Shown: positions 15,861 through 23,870, counted from the stretch's first letter. The stretch: 35,853 nt of DNA from Clostridia bacterium (GCA_017625065.1 JAGALS010000021.1:1-35853); one strand, 5' to 3'. Notes: generated from the sequence alone by a model not told the origin. Numbers and translations: made by a program.

Positions 15861-17220
15861 AGACGCCGTAAGCAAGCATCGCTCTTGCCACCTTCAGGAA
15901 GCCTGCAATGTTTGCGCCCGCAACCAGGTCGTCGCCAAGACCGTACTCGTGAGCTGCGTCAAGAGAAGCCTTGAAGATGTTGTGCATGATCATATGCAGC
16001 TTCTCGTCAACCTCCTCAGCGGTCCAGCTGTAACGCATGGAGTTCTGGGACATCTCAAGACCCGAAACAGATACGCCGCCGGCGTTAACAGCCTTAGAAG
16101 GAGCAACGACAACGCCCTTGGACTTCAGGTATGCGATCGCCTCGTTGGTGGTGGGCATGTTCGCAACCTCAACGTAGTACTTCAGACCGTTCGCAACCAT
16201 AGCCTCAGCCTCGGGCATGCCAACCTCGTTCTGGGTAGCGCAAGGCATCATGATGTCAGCCTTGATGCCCCAGGGCTTCTTGCCTGCGAAGAACTCAACG
16301 CCGAACTTGTCAGCATAATCCTGCACACGGTTGCGGCAGGAAGCGCGCATTTCAAGCATATAGTTGATCTTTTCCTCGGTGGAAACACCGTCGGGATCGT
16401 AGATGTAGCCGTCGGGACCGGAGATGGTCAGCACCTTGCCGCCAAGCTCGGTGATCTTCTTCACGGCACCCCAAGCAACGTTACCGAAGCCCGAGATCGC
16501 GAAGGTCTTGCCCTTGATATCGTCGCCGAAGTAGTTCAGCATATCAACAGTGTAGTAAACCGCGCCAAAGCCGGTAGCCTCGGGACGCAGGATCGAGCCG
16601 CCGTAGGGCATGCCCTTGCCGGTCAGCACGCCGGTGAACTCGTCGCGCAGTCTCTTGTACTGGCCAAAGAGGTAACCGATCTCGCGAGCGCCAACGCCAA
16701 TATCGCCTGCGGGCACGTCGGTGTTTGCGCCGATGTACTTCTGCAGCTCAGTCATGAAGGACTGGCAGAAGCGCATCACTTCGGCGTCGGACTTGCCTTG
16801 AGGGTTGAAGTCGGAGCCGCCCTTACCGCCGCCCATAGGAAGCGAGGTCAGGGAGTTCTTGAAGGTCTGCTCGAAGCCGAGGAACTTCATGATGCTTTCG
16901 TTAACGGTGGGATGGAAGCGGAGACCGCCCTTGTAGGGGCCGATCGCGCTGTTGAACTGTACGCGGAAGCCGCGGTTGACCTGGGTCTTGCCCTGATCGT
17001 CCACCCACGGAACGCGGAACTTGATGACACGCTCGGGCTCAACGATCAGATCGATGATACCCTTCTCGATGAACTCGGGGCTCTTTGCGAGTACGGGCTC
17101 AAGAGATTCCAGAACCTCACTGACGGTCTGATGGAACTCCACCTCGCCGGGATTGCGCTGCTTGACCTGCTCAACAACGCCCTCAATATACGCTTTGACT
17201 TCTTCTCTGGTCATTGCCAT
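15856..17220 (-). CDS. gdhA: NADP-type glutamate dehydrogenase, 454 aa
   Basis: Reductive amination of 2-oxoglutarate to glutamate, linking nitrogen assimilation to the aconitase/IDH operon. It aligns by eye with the ~450-residue hexameric class: VNRGFRVQFNSAIGPYKGGL, LTSLPMGGGKGGSDFNP (catalytic Lys region, about 125-141), DVPAGDIGVGAREIGYLFG, and the Rossmann motif ISGFGNVAWGA (about 240-250). The NADP preference is inferred from subfamily. AGGAGG lies before the ATG, with promoter TTGACA/TAAAAT at 17280-17309 and a small palindrome in the leader. The stop codon is inside the right arm of the palindromic element at 15700-15860. Confidence 0.96.
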   Translation of the reverse strand: MAMTREEVKAYIEGVVEQVKQRNPGEVEFHQTVSEVLESLEPVLAKSPEFIEKGIIDLIVEPERVIKFRVPWVDDQGKTQVNRGFRVQFNSAIGPYKGGLRFHPTVNESIMKFLGFEQTFKNSLTSLPMGGGKGGSDFNPQGKSDAEVMRFCQSFMTELQKYIGANTDVPAGDIGVGAREIGYLFGQYKRLRDEFTGVLTGKGMPYGGSILRPEATGFGAVYYTVDMLNYFGDDIKGKTFAISGFGNVAWGAVKKITELGGKVLTISGPDGYIYDPDGVSTEEKINYMLEMRASCRNRVQDYADKFGVEFFAGKKPWGIKADIMMPCATQNEVGMPEAEAMVANGLKYYVEVANMPTTNEAIAYLKSKGVVVAPSKAVNAGGVSVSGLEMSQNSMRYSWTAEEVDEKLHMIMHNIFKASLDAAHEYGLGDDLVAGANIAGFLKVARAMLAYGVC

Positions 17221-17251
17221 TGTAATTTCCTCCTGAAGAGAACAGATTTGA

Positions 17252-17309
17252 TAATCGAAAAACGATTAACTACCTTTTTATTTTATCACAATCCGCAAAC
17301 CCTTGTCAA
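17252..17309 (-). promoter_or_regulatory. gdhA promoter with leader palindrome
   Basis: Minus strand TTGACA (17304-17309), 18-base spacer, TAAAAT (17280-17285). In the leader TAATCG/CGATTA (17252-17257 with 17263-17268) forms a 6-bp palindrome that may be a regulator site. Confidence 0.72.
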
Positions 17310-17312
17310 TAG

Positions 17313-17349
17313 AAAAATGCAAGTTTCAACCGCGAAAACTTGCATTTTT
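17313..17349. other. Terminator-like palindrome upstream of the gdhA promoter
   Basis: A 14-bp stem (17313-17326 with 17336-17349) with A-run and T-run edges, ending only a few bases from the gdhA -35. No gene ends here, so it may insulate the promoter or act as an operator. Confidence 0.5.
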
Positions 17350-17493
17350 TTTGATTTTTTCTTGTTTTTTTTCGAACAAATGCTTTTTTTGAAAGAATTT
17401 CGCATCAAATATTTCAAAAAAGCGCCTCATAGTTCCCCTTCCCCACTCATACAATGAAGCAGATCATTTTTGCACAAACGAGGGGGATAGAAT

Positions 17494-18804
17494 ATGAAGA
17501 AATTACGGCTTCCCAAATGCAGAAAGAAGGTCATCACCATCGCCCTGTGCGGTGTGATGGCGGCAGGTGTTTCGGTTGGGGCGTTCCTCGCCTTTGGAGA
17601 CCGCGGTGCGGCATCTCCCGTGATCAGCGCGGGGCTGCAGCAGTTTGCAGACGATGCCTATCTCGCCTGCGCCGCACCCGCAGGGCAAAGTGTTTCCTTT
17701 ACGCCCGAATGGTTTGATGAGACTTTGCAGGGCGGTGCGGTCAGCGCGATCACCGTGACAGCGCTGCCGCCCGTGACCGAGGGTGTTCTGAAGCTTGGGC
17801 ACGGAGACGTGGCGCTGGGGCAGGTCGTTCCGCGCGAGACACTTTCCTATCTTTGCTTCGTTCCAAACGAGGGCGTCAAAGAAAGCTCCTTTGAATTTAT
17901 CCCCACAACGGTATCGGGAAACAGCGGTTACGCGCTCACCTGTCACCTTTCGCTGACCGACACGGTCAACTGCTGCCCGACGGGCACGAAATCGGTCACG
18001 GCGGTCTCCACACACAGCTCGCTTGCGCTGACGGGCACGCTGACGGCGGAGGACCCTGAGGGCGAGGCAATGTGCTTTGAAATTCTCAAATACCCCACGA
18101 ACGGTACGATTTTTCTTGATTCCAATACGGGTATTTTCTCCTATACGCCTACCGCGAATTTCAGCGGCAGCGACAGCTTCACCTGGCGCGCGCAGGACAT
18201 CCGTGGCGCATTCTCCGAGCCCGCAAGCGTGGAGATCACCGTGCGCGAGCTGACAACGGGGTATCTGTTCACCGATATTGAAAACACGAACGTGCAATCC
18301 GCCGCGCTGCGTGTCACCGAAAAAGGTCTGATGGGCGGCGAAGCGATGGGCGGCAAGCATTATTTCCACCCCGAGCGCTCACTGAATCGCGCCGCCTTTG
18401 TGACGATGCTGCTGAATGCCGCCGAGATCAAGGCGCCCGACGCCACCGAAACCGGCTTTGAGGATGATGCCGAGATCCCAAAGGGGATGAAGGGCGCGAT
18501 CCGCTACGCCAAGGAGCAGGGGTGGCTTGGAGATAGCACCACCTTCCGTCCCAATGACCCCATCACACGTGCCGAGGCTTCGAAGATCGCGGCGGCGGTT
18601 TTGGGGCTGAGCGCGCCCGGATATAGCGAAACGGTAGAGGATTTTAGCGCCATTCCCGTCGACGCGGCGGATGCGCTGTATGCCATTTACGAGGGCGGAT
18701 ACCTATCCACACTCGCGGACGGAACGCTGGCACCCTTGGGTGAGCTTTCCCGCGGTGATGCCGCGAAGTTCTTCTCTAAAATTTTGGATGGGAAGAGCAC
18801 ATAA
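17494..18804 (+). CDS. S-layer-homology surface protein with a cadherin-like domain, 436 aa
   Basis: The N-terminus has basic residues followed by a hydrophobic segment (VITIALCGVMAAGVSVGAFLAF), a signal peptide or membrane anchor. The middle contains a tandem-repeat Ig/cadherin-like unit: LTGTLTAEDPEGEAMCFEIL, TNGTIFLDSNTGIFSYTPTA, FSGSDSFTWRAQD, ending in VEITV (about residues 180-252). From about 255 there are SLH motifs: FTDIENTNVQSAALRVTEKG, FHPERSLNRAAFVTMLL, AIRYAKEQGWLGDSTTFRPN, ITRAEASKIAAAVLGL. SLH domains bind pyruvylated secondary cell-wall polymer, so the protein is likely wall-attached. GGGGGA precedes the start codon. Ligand unknown; it is monocistronic. Confidence 0.85.
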   Translation: MKKLRLPKCRKKVITIALCGVMAAGVSVGAFLAFGDRGAASPVISAGLQQFADDAYLACAAPAGQSVSFTPEWFDETLQGGAVSAITVTALPPVTEGVLKLGHGDVALGQVVPRETLSYLCFVPNEGVKESSFEFIPTTVSGNSGYALTCHLSLTDTVNCCPTGTKSVTAVSTHSSLALTGTLTAEDPEGEAMCFEILKYPTNGTIFLDSNTGIFSYTPTANFSGSDSFTWRAQDIRGAFSEPASVEITVRELTTGYLFTDIENTNVQSAALRVTEKGLMGGEAMGGKHYFHPERSLNRAAFVTMLLNAAEIKAPDATETGFEDDAEIPKGMKGAIRYAKEQGWLGDSTTFRPNDPITRAEASKIAAAVLGLSAPGYSETVEDFSAIPVDAADALYAIYEGGYLSTLADGTLAPLGELSRGDAAKFFSKILDGKST

Positions 18805-19350
18805 CCGTAGGGGGCGACGTCCTCGTAAGGAGCGCAGCGACGGAATAGCGAGCCTGCGAGCGTCCGCCCTGATTGTAGCAACATTTCTCAAGCAAAGTCT
18901 CTACGTGTCATCCTGAGCGAAGGGCGCAGCCCGTAGTCGAACTTTTGCGGGTTGAAGCATGAACTCGCCTTTGGCGAGTAACGGGAGATTTTGCGGCGGT
19001 TAAACACCGCCGATTTGCGAGGCAAATTACCAAAATCTCTATCTGAGCAAGCAAAAGCGCAAGGCGTCAGCCGCAGCGGGATCTCGTATGGAATTCCAAT
19101 AGCTTTCGTGCGCAGAGTAACATCCTTAATAACACCGCAAAAAGTAACACCGAGCAGAAAAGCTATTGTCTATCCTTCGTGGATCCCTTCGTCGCTATCG
19201 CTCCTCGGTTTTGCTTCGCTCAATCCGCTACGCAAAACTTCGACTCCGCTCAGGATGACACGCTGAATGAAATGAAGCGTGTCATGGTATGACAACGTAG
19301 CCGTGGAACAGCGCGCAAACTGTAGGGGTCGGCGCCCTCGACGACCCAAA
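18805..19350. repeat. Gene-free repeat-rich region with nested inverted repeats
   Basis: No supportable gene. GTGTCATCCTGAGCG at 18905-18919 is the exact inverse of 19247-19261; the similarity continues inward (GTCGAA, TTTTGCG) apart from a short insertion in the left arm. Inside lie ACTCGCC/GGCGAGT, GAGATTTTG/CAAAATCTC around two smaller hairpins (GGCGGT...ACCGCC, ATTTGC...GCAAAT), and CAATAGCTTT/AAAGCTATTG. Two copies of a GTAGGGG(G)C/TCGGCG-type motif flank the region at about 18807 and 19322. It looks like stacked non-coding palindromic elements. Confidence 0.7.
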
Positions 19351-19384
19351 AACGGCAGGGCAGACAATTGTCTGCCCTGCCGTT
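19351..19384. terminator. 34-base perfect palindrome, terminator-like
   Basis: Two 17-base arms (AACGGCAGGGCAGACAA and its exact complement) without a loop, followed by ATTTAT. It ends the repeat block just before the acetyltransferase promoter. Confidence 0.7.
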
Positions 19385-19402
19385 ATTTATGGTCTGAATC
19401 TA

Positions 19403-19431
19403 TTGATTTTGCGCCGCGTTTGTGATAAAAT
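19403..19431 (+). promoter_or_regulatory. Sigma-A promoter for the acetyltransferase
   Basis: TTGATT (19403-19408), 17-base spacer, TAAAAT (19426-19431), followed by AAAGGAG before the start at 19466. Confidence 0.7.
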
Positions 19432-19465
19432 ATAAGCAGCAAAAATTCTAAAAGGAGCAAAAAAC

Positions 19466-19987
19466 ATGCTGACGCTATGCAATTTCCATGATTTTGATCA
19501 AGTTTTTGCCCTAATGGAGAAAAGCTTCCCCGAGGACGAGCGCCGCCCCTTTGCCGAGCAAAAGGCATTGCTCGGCAACCCCGTTTACAAGATCTACGGC
19601 TTGCGCGAGGCGCAGACCGTCATCGCCTTTGCGGCGGTCTATCAATTTGACACCTTCATGTTTGTGGAGCATCTTGCTGTCGCGCCAAGCCACCGCAATA
19701 AAGGGCTGGGTGCTTTGATCTTGCAGGAGCTCGGCAAGATCGCAAAAAATCGCATCTGCCTTGAGGTCGAGCCACCCGAAACCGAAATAGCAACACGGCG
19801 CATCGGCTTTTACCGGCGCAACGGCTTTCATCTGTGCCCCTGCCCTTACGTGCAGCCCGCGATCTCCAAAGGGCGCACGCCCGTGCCGCTGCAGATCATG
19901 TCAACGAATGGCGTTTTGGGTGAGGCGGAGTTTGAAGCGATTAGAAAAACGTTGTATGAAAAGGTTTATGGGGTAAACGAGACATAA
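19466..19987 (+). CDS. GNAT-family N-acetyltransferase, 173 aa
   Basis: Acetyl-CoA-dependent transferase fold. The central strand and acetyl-CoA loop are clear: VEHLAVAPSHRNKGLGALILQEL (about residues 67-89, the R/Q-x-x-G-x-G/A motif as RNKGLG), followed by ICLEVEPPET and GFYRRNGFHL, typical of motif B. The N-terminal LMEKSFPEDERRPF is common in small clostridial GNATs. The substrate cannot be inferred. It is monocistronic with its own promoter, and converges on two small leftward unknown genes. Confidence 0.88.
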   Translation: MLTLCNFHDFDQVFALMEKSFPEDERRPFAEQKALLGNPVYKIYGLREAQTVIAFAAVYQFDTFMFVEHLAVAPSHRNKGLGALILQELGKIAKNRICLEVEPPETEIATRRIGFYRRNGFHLCPCPYVQPAISKGRTPVPLQIMSTNGVLGEAEFEAIRKTLYEKVYGVNET

Positions 19988-20019
19988 TTCATCAACCTTG
20001 CCGCTTTTTGCAAAAACGG

Positions 20020-20244
20020 TTATAACGTTTCTAGCTTTTTGAGGACTTCTTCCTCTGTTTCACTGTTTTCTACAAGCTCCAAAAGCTTTATGACCAAGCG
20101 GTCATGTTGGATTGGATCGTCTTTGGTTGGTCCCAAAACTTCCCCAATCGCTTCTATTGTAGACCACAAGAATTTCTTCTCCGTACAAGTCCTCAATAGT
20201 TTTGAGGAACGAAGCGCTCGCTTATCTTTTTCTGTCAGTTCCAT
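20020..20244 (-). CDS. Small charged protein of unknown function, 74 aa
   Basis: I recognise no family. The protein is rich in Lys/Glu and mostly helical in appearance (DRLVIKLLELVENSETEEEV). No signal peptide or membrane segment. AAGGAG lies at a good distance before the ATG, and the gene starts 21 bases after the stop of the 151-residue gene, so the two probably form an operon. The AT-richer base usage differs from the nearby acetyltransferase gene. Confidence 0.6.
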   Translation of the reverse strand: MELTEKDKRALRSSKLLRTCTEKKFLWSTIEAIGEVLGPTKDDPIQHDRLVIKLLELVENSETEEEVLKKLETL

Positions 20245-20265
20245 TCTTCTGCTTTCTCCTTCCTA

Positions 20266-20721
20266 TCAATCCTTCTTGCATTTGCTCTTGAGCACAAGGA
20301 GATGCTTTTTCAGACTCCCGCTTTCTTGAAATTCCTTTTCAAACGAGCCGCCCATTCTGCTCCAAAATGGATACATAAGCGAAACCGCGCACTGCTCCGC
20401 GCTTAGCATTTCCAAGCTCACATCGGATGGAATAGACCGAAAAATTTCGCCCAGATGCTTTGCCTTGGATAAAGGAATACGGCTGCAACAAAATTCAAAA
20501 GACTTTGCTGCGTGCGCGTTCAACCTTGCCAGTGATCCGCAAACGGAATTTTTTCGAGAAGAATCGTAAAACGTCCAAGCCATAGTTGCGCCGTATATAA
20601 CATCTTTACATCCTTGAAGCATTTCCTCTGCTTTTTGCTTTTCTGTGGCATCCTCGGGATCGATATCGTTGTTGATAAAATAGTCTGCGAACTCATTTTC
20701 TACCAGTATTTCATACCACAT
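20266..20721 (-). CDS. Conserved-looking protein of unknown function, 151 aa
   Basis: Starts MWYEILVENEFADYFI at an ATG with GGGAGGG six bases upstream; a longer form from 20766 has no good ribosome binding site. It is soluble, about half helical, with paired cysteines (FEFCCSRIP). No catalytic motif or family is recognised. A plausible promoter lies upstream on the minus strand (TTGTCA, 18-base spacer, TATAAG). It is first in a two-gene unit with the 74-residue protein, located between repeat elements and tRNA-Ser, a typical spot for accessory cassettes. Confidence 0.6.
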   Translation of the reverse strand: MWYEILVENEFADYFINNDIDPEDATEKQKAEEMLQGCKDVIYGATMAWTFYDSSRKNSVCGSLARLNAHAAKSFEFCCSRIPLSKAKHLGEIFRSIPSDVSLEMLSAEQCAVSLMYPFWSRMGGSFEKEFQESGSLKKHLLVLKSKCKKD

Positions 20722-20773
20722 AAAAATCCCTCCCACAAAGTTATCTCTTATAATGTATTGTAGCACAAAATGA

Positions 20774-20813
20774 CAAAAACCGCAATCCCTTTGTATCGGA
20801 ATTGCGGTTTTTG
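20774..20813 (-). terminator. Terminator-like hairpin upstream of the unknown gene pair
   Basis: CAAAAACCGCAATCC (20774-20788) pairs with 20798-20813, with one bulged base. It can stop leftward read-through from the tRNA-Ser side. Confidence 0.65.
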
Positions 20814-20818
20814 ATTTA

Positions 20819-21015
20819 GACTCGAACTATACTCTTTGCTCGCGCAAGCGCTTTTTGCGCTTGGCACTTCGTGCTTATTGCGCCTTCGCCGCAATGCTCG
20901 CAGAGCAAGCGGCGTGCGCCTCGCTGACAAACAAGCTTGTCTACTCGGCTTACTTGCTTATCTGCACCGCCACGTTCCGTGGCGGTGCAAGAGTTCGAGT
21001 CTCGCTCCGCCACAA
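20819..21015. repeat. GC-rich palindromic segment bounded by tRNA T-arm copies
   Basis: GACTCGAACT at 20819-20828 is the inverse of AGTTCGAGTC at 20993-21002. The right border continues CTCGCTCCGCCA, a copy of the T-arm/acceptor 3' end of the adjacent tRNA-Ser in opposite orientation with about four bases missing. Between lie hairpins such as GCGCAAGCGC, GCACTTCGTGC and TGCACCGCCAC...GTGGCGGTGCA. No gene is supported. Confidence 0.6.
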
Positions 21016-21046
21016 AAAAGGCACCCCGAAGGGTGCCTTTTTTGTG
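21011..21046 (-). terminator. Terminator after tRNA-Ser
   Basis: A 16-bp stem (21011-21026 with 21031-21046, loop CGAA) with T runs on both strands; its edge overlaps the encoded CCA of tRNA-Ser. Confidence 0.88.
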
Positions 21047-21139
21047 GCGGAGAAGGAGAGACTCGAACTCTCGCGCCGGGTTTAAATCCGACCTACACCC
21101 TTAGCAGGGGCGCCTCGTCACCAACTTGAGTACTTCTCC
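21045..21139 (-). tRNA. tRNA-Ser (anticodon GCU)
   Basis: Read on the minus strand: acceptor GGAGAAG pairs with CTTCTCC, discriminator G and encoded CCA. Anticodon stem CGCCC/GGGTG encloses loop CTGCTAA (anticodon GCT, reads AGC/AGU). A long variable arm follows, as expected for serine, and the T-arm is GAGAG TTCGAGT CTCTC. Confidence 0.95.
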
Positions 21140-21285
21140 ATACCAATTATGTGGGGGGATCTCTCTCCCTTTTTTGTGCAAGCCTTTTGCAAAACTTGCC
21201 CTATTATTATAACTGAACTATACCCTTTTGTCAAGTGCTTTTTCAAAAAAGCAAAAAGAAAATTCCGCCTTCCCTTTACATAAAG

Positions 21286-21317
21286 CAAAAAACCGCCCCG
21301 TCGGGCGGCTTTTTTGT
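21286..21317 (-). terminator. Terminator after rfbG
   Basis: Stem of CCGCCC with GGGCGG (21293-21298 with 21303-21308) flanked by A and T runs, directly after the leftward rfbG stop. Confidence 0.85.
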
Positions 21318-21319
21318 TT

Positions 21320-22399
21320 TTATTTCTGTAAAAAAGCTTCGATCTCGTGATCCATTTCCGTGGGGATCTCTCCGCCCGCAAGCCATATTTTGCTGAAGCG
21401 GCAGGTCATTTCCATACATTCTGCCATATGCCAACGGGGCTGCCATCCAAATGTCGCTTTGATCTTGGCGCAATCCAGCTTCAGGAAATTTGCCTCGTGG
21501 GGGGCGTTTTCCTCGGCTTGGTTTTCCCAAGCGGCGCCCTCACCCCAGCACTTGCAAAACAGGTCTACAAGCTCGCCCGTGGTGACATAATCACAGTCAT
21601 CGGGGCCGACGTTATAATAGCCTTGATACGAAGCGTCCTCGTACTGTCGCTGCGCGATGGTCAGATACACGCAAAGCGGCTCCAGCACGTGCTGATAGGG
21701 TCTTGTGGAGTGCGGATTACGCACGCCGATGATCTTCCCTGCCGCCATAGCGCGCACACAGTCGGGAATGATGCGGTCGCTTGCAAAATCGCCGCCGCCG
21801 ATCACGTTGCCCGCGCGTGCCGTGGAAATTGCCACGGAACCATCCGCGAAAAAGCTGTTTTTGTAGCTGTGCGTGACAAGCTCCGAGCAGCTTTTGGAGT
21901 TGGAATAGGGATCAAAGCCGTCAAGCGGCTCGTCCTCGCGGTAGCCCTCGGCACGCTCGCTGTTATAATAGACCTTATCCGTGGTCACGTTCAGCACCGA
22001 GCGCGGCGCTTCGCCGCGCAGCATCGCTTGCCGCACACATTCCAGTACATTCACGGTGCCCATCACGTTCGTTTCATAGGTATAAACGGGATCCTTATAG
22101 CTGTCGCGCACGATCGGTTGCGCGGCTAAATGCAATACGATATCGGGTTTTGCCGCATCAAAGGCTTCCTTCAGATGCTTGAGATCCCGCACGTCACCGA
22201 TCACGCTTGTCATTCTGCTCTCCACGTCAGCGAGCGCAAACAAATTGGGCTCGGTGGGGGCTTGTAGGCTATAACCGGTCACGATAGCACCCGCTTTGAG
22301 GAGCATACGGCAAAGCCATGTGCCCTTAAAGCCGGTATGTCCCGTCACAAAAACGCGCTTACCGCGGTAAAAATCCATATCAAAAGTTGTTTGTTTCAT
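21320..22399 (-). CDS. rfbG: CDP-glucose 4,6-dehydratase, 359 aa
   Basis: Converts CDP-D-glucose to CDP-4-keto-6-deoxyglucose, the second step toward CDP-3,6-dideoxyhexoses. NAD-binding motif VFVTGHTGFKG is near residue 16, followed by HLAAQPIVRDSY and the catalytic region VLNVTTDKVYYNSE; the Tyr-x3-Lys pair is in DPYSNSKSCSEL. STARAGNVIGGGDFASDRIIPD and STRPYQHVLEPL are typical of the RfbG group rather than dTDP-glucose dehydratases. The ATG at 22399 is preferred over a TTG one codon upstream. It is third in an operon with yqeG and nfo, and lies about 11 kb from rfbF and rfbH, which act before and after it. Confidence 0.94.
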   Translation of the reverse strand: MKQTTFDMDFYRGKRVFVTGHTGFKGTWLCRMLLKAGAIVTGYSLQAPTEPNLFALADVESRMTSVIGDVRDLKHLKEAFDAAKPDIVLHLAAQPIVRDSYKDPVYTYETNVMGTVNVLECVRQAMLRGEAPRSVLNVTTDKVYYNSERAEGYREDEPLDGFDPYSNSKSCSELVTHSYKNSFFADGSVAISTARAGNVIGGGDFASDRIIPDCVRAMAAGKIIGVRNPHSTRPYQHVLEPLCVYLTIAQRQYEDASYQGYYNVGPDDCDYVTTGELVDLFCKCWGEGAAWENQAEENAPHEANFLKLDCAKIKATFGWQPRWHMAECMEMTCRFSKIWLAGGEIPTEMDHEIEAFLQK

Positions 22400-22435
22400 C
22401 AAAATTCACGACCTTTAATGTGTTTTTTGTTTTTC

Positions 22436-23293
22436 TCACTTTTCAAGCGCGGCAAGATACGCCTGCTGCATCAGCAGCGCATCCTCTGCCATCGTGCCCG
22501 CGGACTCGCAAATGATACGGGGGCAAAGCCCATCGCGCACAAGCGCTTCGGCAAGCGGGTCGAAATCGGGGCCGTACACCGCATCCTCAAAGGTCAGATG
22601 GCGCTTTTCGCCCGCATCGGTGTATTCGATCTTTGAAAAGTGGCAATGCATATAGCGTGCCTTGTCGTCGCCAAGCCCCTCGGCGACCTTGTCAAACACC
22701 CGACGGTAATGGTCGGAATTCGGGAAAAACCCACCCCGTTCACGGGCATTCATATGACCGAAGTCGACAACGGGATACAAATGAGAGTCTAGCTGACACA
22801 GCTCGATGACCTCCTCAAGCGTGCCGAGCTGATTGATCTTGCCCATCGTTTCAAGGCCCAGATGGATCGGCGTATCGCCGACTGCCTCCAAGGTTTTCAG
22901 CAACGTATCCTTGGCAAGCTCCATCGCCTCACGGCGCGAGATCTTGGCGGCGCTGCCGCTGTGGATCACGATGGTATCGGCGCCAAGCGCTTCTGCCGCT
23001 TCAAGCGATTTTTTGATATAGTCGATGCTTTTCAGGCGCTTTTCGGGATCAATACCCGAAAGCGAAATATAGTAGGGCGTGTGCAAGGACATCTCGATAC
23101 CGTGCGCTCTTGCCGCCTCGCCGATCTTTTGCAGGGTGGGGAGCCCGGCGGTAATGCCGTTCCCTGCTTCAAATTCATATGCTCCAAGCCCCAGGCCCTT
23201 GACGAAGGCGGGGGCTTGCAGCGTGGCTTTATAGCCCGCGTCGTAAAAGCTCTTGCTGTTGCCGCCGGGGCCGAAAATGGCATGCTCTCTCAT
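22436..23293 (-). CDS. nfo: Endonuclease IV-type AP endonuclease (TIM barrel), 285 aa
   Basis: Likely hydrolytic AP endonuclease acting after base removal in base excision repair. Metal-ligand motifs are in order: MSLHTPYYISLSG (about 68-80), IVIHSGSAAKISR, LGLETMGKINQLGTLEEV, PVVDFGHMNARERGG, YMHCHFSKIEYTDAGEKRH and the final IICES, each supplying the His, Glu or Asp ligands of the trinuclear zinc site. Its ATG overlaps the yqeG stop by four bases (ATGA), implying translational coupling. rfbG follows after a short gap. A sugar-isomerase-like TIM barrel is the alternative, but the motif set favours Nfo. Confidence 0.85.
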   Translation of the reverse strand: MREHAIFGPGGNSKSFYDAGYKATLQAPAFVKGLGLGAYEFEAGNGITAGLPTLQKIGEAARAHGIEMSLHTPYYISLSGIDPEKRLKSIDYIKKSLEAAEALGADTIVIHSGSAAKISRREAMELAKDTLLKTLEAVGDTPIHLGLETMGKINQLGTLEEVIELCQLDSHLYPVVDFGHMNARERGGFFPNSDHYRRVFDKVAEGLGDDKARYMHCHFSKIEYTDAGEKRHLTFEDAVYGPDFDPLAEALVRDGLCPRIICESAGTMAEDALLMQQAYLAALEK

Positions 23294-23841
23294 GCTTTTG
23301 TATACTCCTTTGTGAGTGGACTTCCGCCCCTGATATCGGGGGCATTTGTATGCTTTTTGTAATACCGTTTCAGGATTTTTCGCTCCATTTTGCGTTTAAA
23401 GCGCGTGCCGCGGTCGGTACGATCCACGATGGGCGGCACCAAAAACGCGCGAAGCCCCGCAAGGTGCGCGCACAGCACGTCGGTGAAGATCTGATCCCCC
23501 ATCAGCGCGGCGCGACGGCGCTCGGCGCCAAGGCGCTTTACCATCAGCTTTGCCTGCCTTGGTAAGGGTTTATACGCGTCGTAGCGCACGGGGAGTCCAA
23601 GCTCCTTGTTGAAAAGCTCAACGCGCTCGGCGTGATTATTGGAAAGAAACGCCACACGAATACCTGCATCGGAAAGCGACTGCAGCCACGCGCGGATCTG
23701 CGCATCGGGGGTCGGCTGCTCGTAAGGCGCGAGCGTGTTGTCTATATCCAACAGCAATGCATCTATACCCTGCTCGCGCAAAAATTTGGCGCTAACGTCA
23801 CGGTAACAAAGAAACGTATGATCCGGTTGAAATAAAGCCAC
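23290..23841 (-). CDS. yqeG: YqeG-family HAD IIIA phosphatase, 183 aa
   Basis: HAD-superfamily phosphatase. Motif I is LLLDIDNTLAPYE (nucleophile Asp, about residues 29-41), motif II VAFLSNNHAERVELF, a KPLPRQAK lysine and motif III MGDQIFTDVLCAHLAG. This order is diagnostic of YqeG, homologous to mitochondrial PGP phosphatases. The GTG at 23841 is chosen: it follows AGGGGTGGGG, gives VALFQPDHTFLCYRD as in other YqeG proteins, and lies 30 bases downstream of the promoter's -10. A longer in-frame extension runs antisense through tRNA-Gly and is rejected. First gene of the yqeG-nfo-rfbG operon. Confidence 0.9.
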   Translation of the reverse strand: MALFQPDHTFLCYRDVSAKFLREQGIDALLLDIDNTLAPYEQPTPDAQIRAWLQSLSDAGIRVAFLSNNHAERVELFNKELGLPVRYDAYKPLPRQAKLMVKRLGAERRRAALMGDQIFTDVLCAHLAGLRAFLVPPIVDRTDRGTRFKRKMERKILKRYYKKHTNAPDIRGGSPLTKEYTKA

Positions 23842-23870
23842 ATCCCCACCCCTTTGCAAGTGTTTTCTAT

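Noticed and set aside
15748..17457. A 569-codon rightward open frame
   Set aside because: Antisense to gdhA; no ribosome binding site or domain.
20836..21129. Overlapping rightward frames of 76-97 codons near tRNA-Ser
   Set aside because: They translate the palindromic segment and the antisense of tRNA-Ser; not genes.
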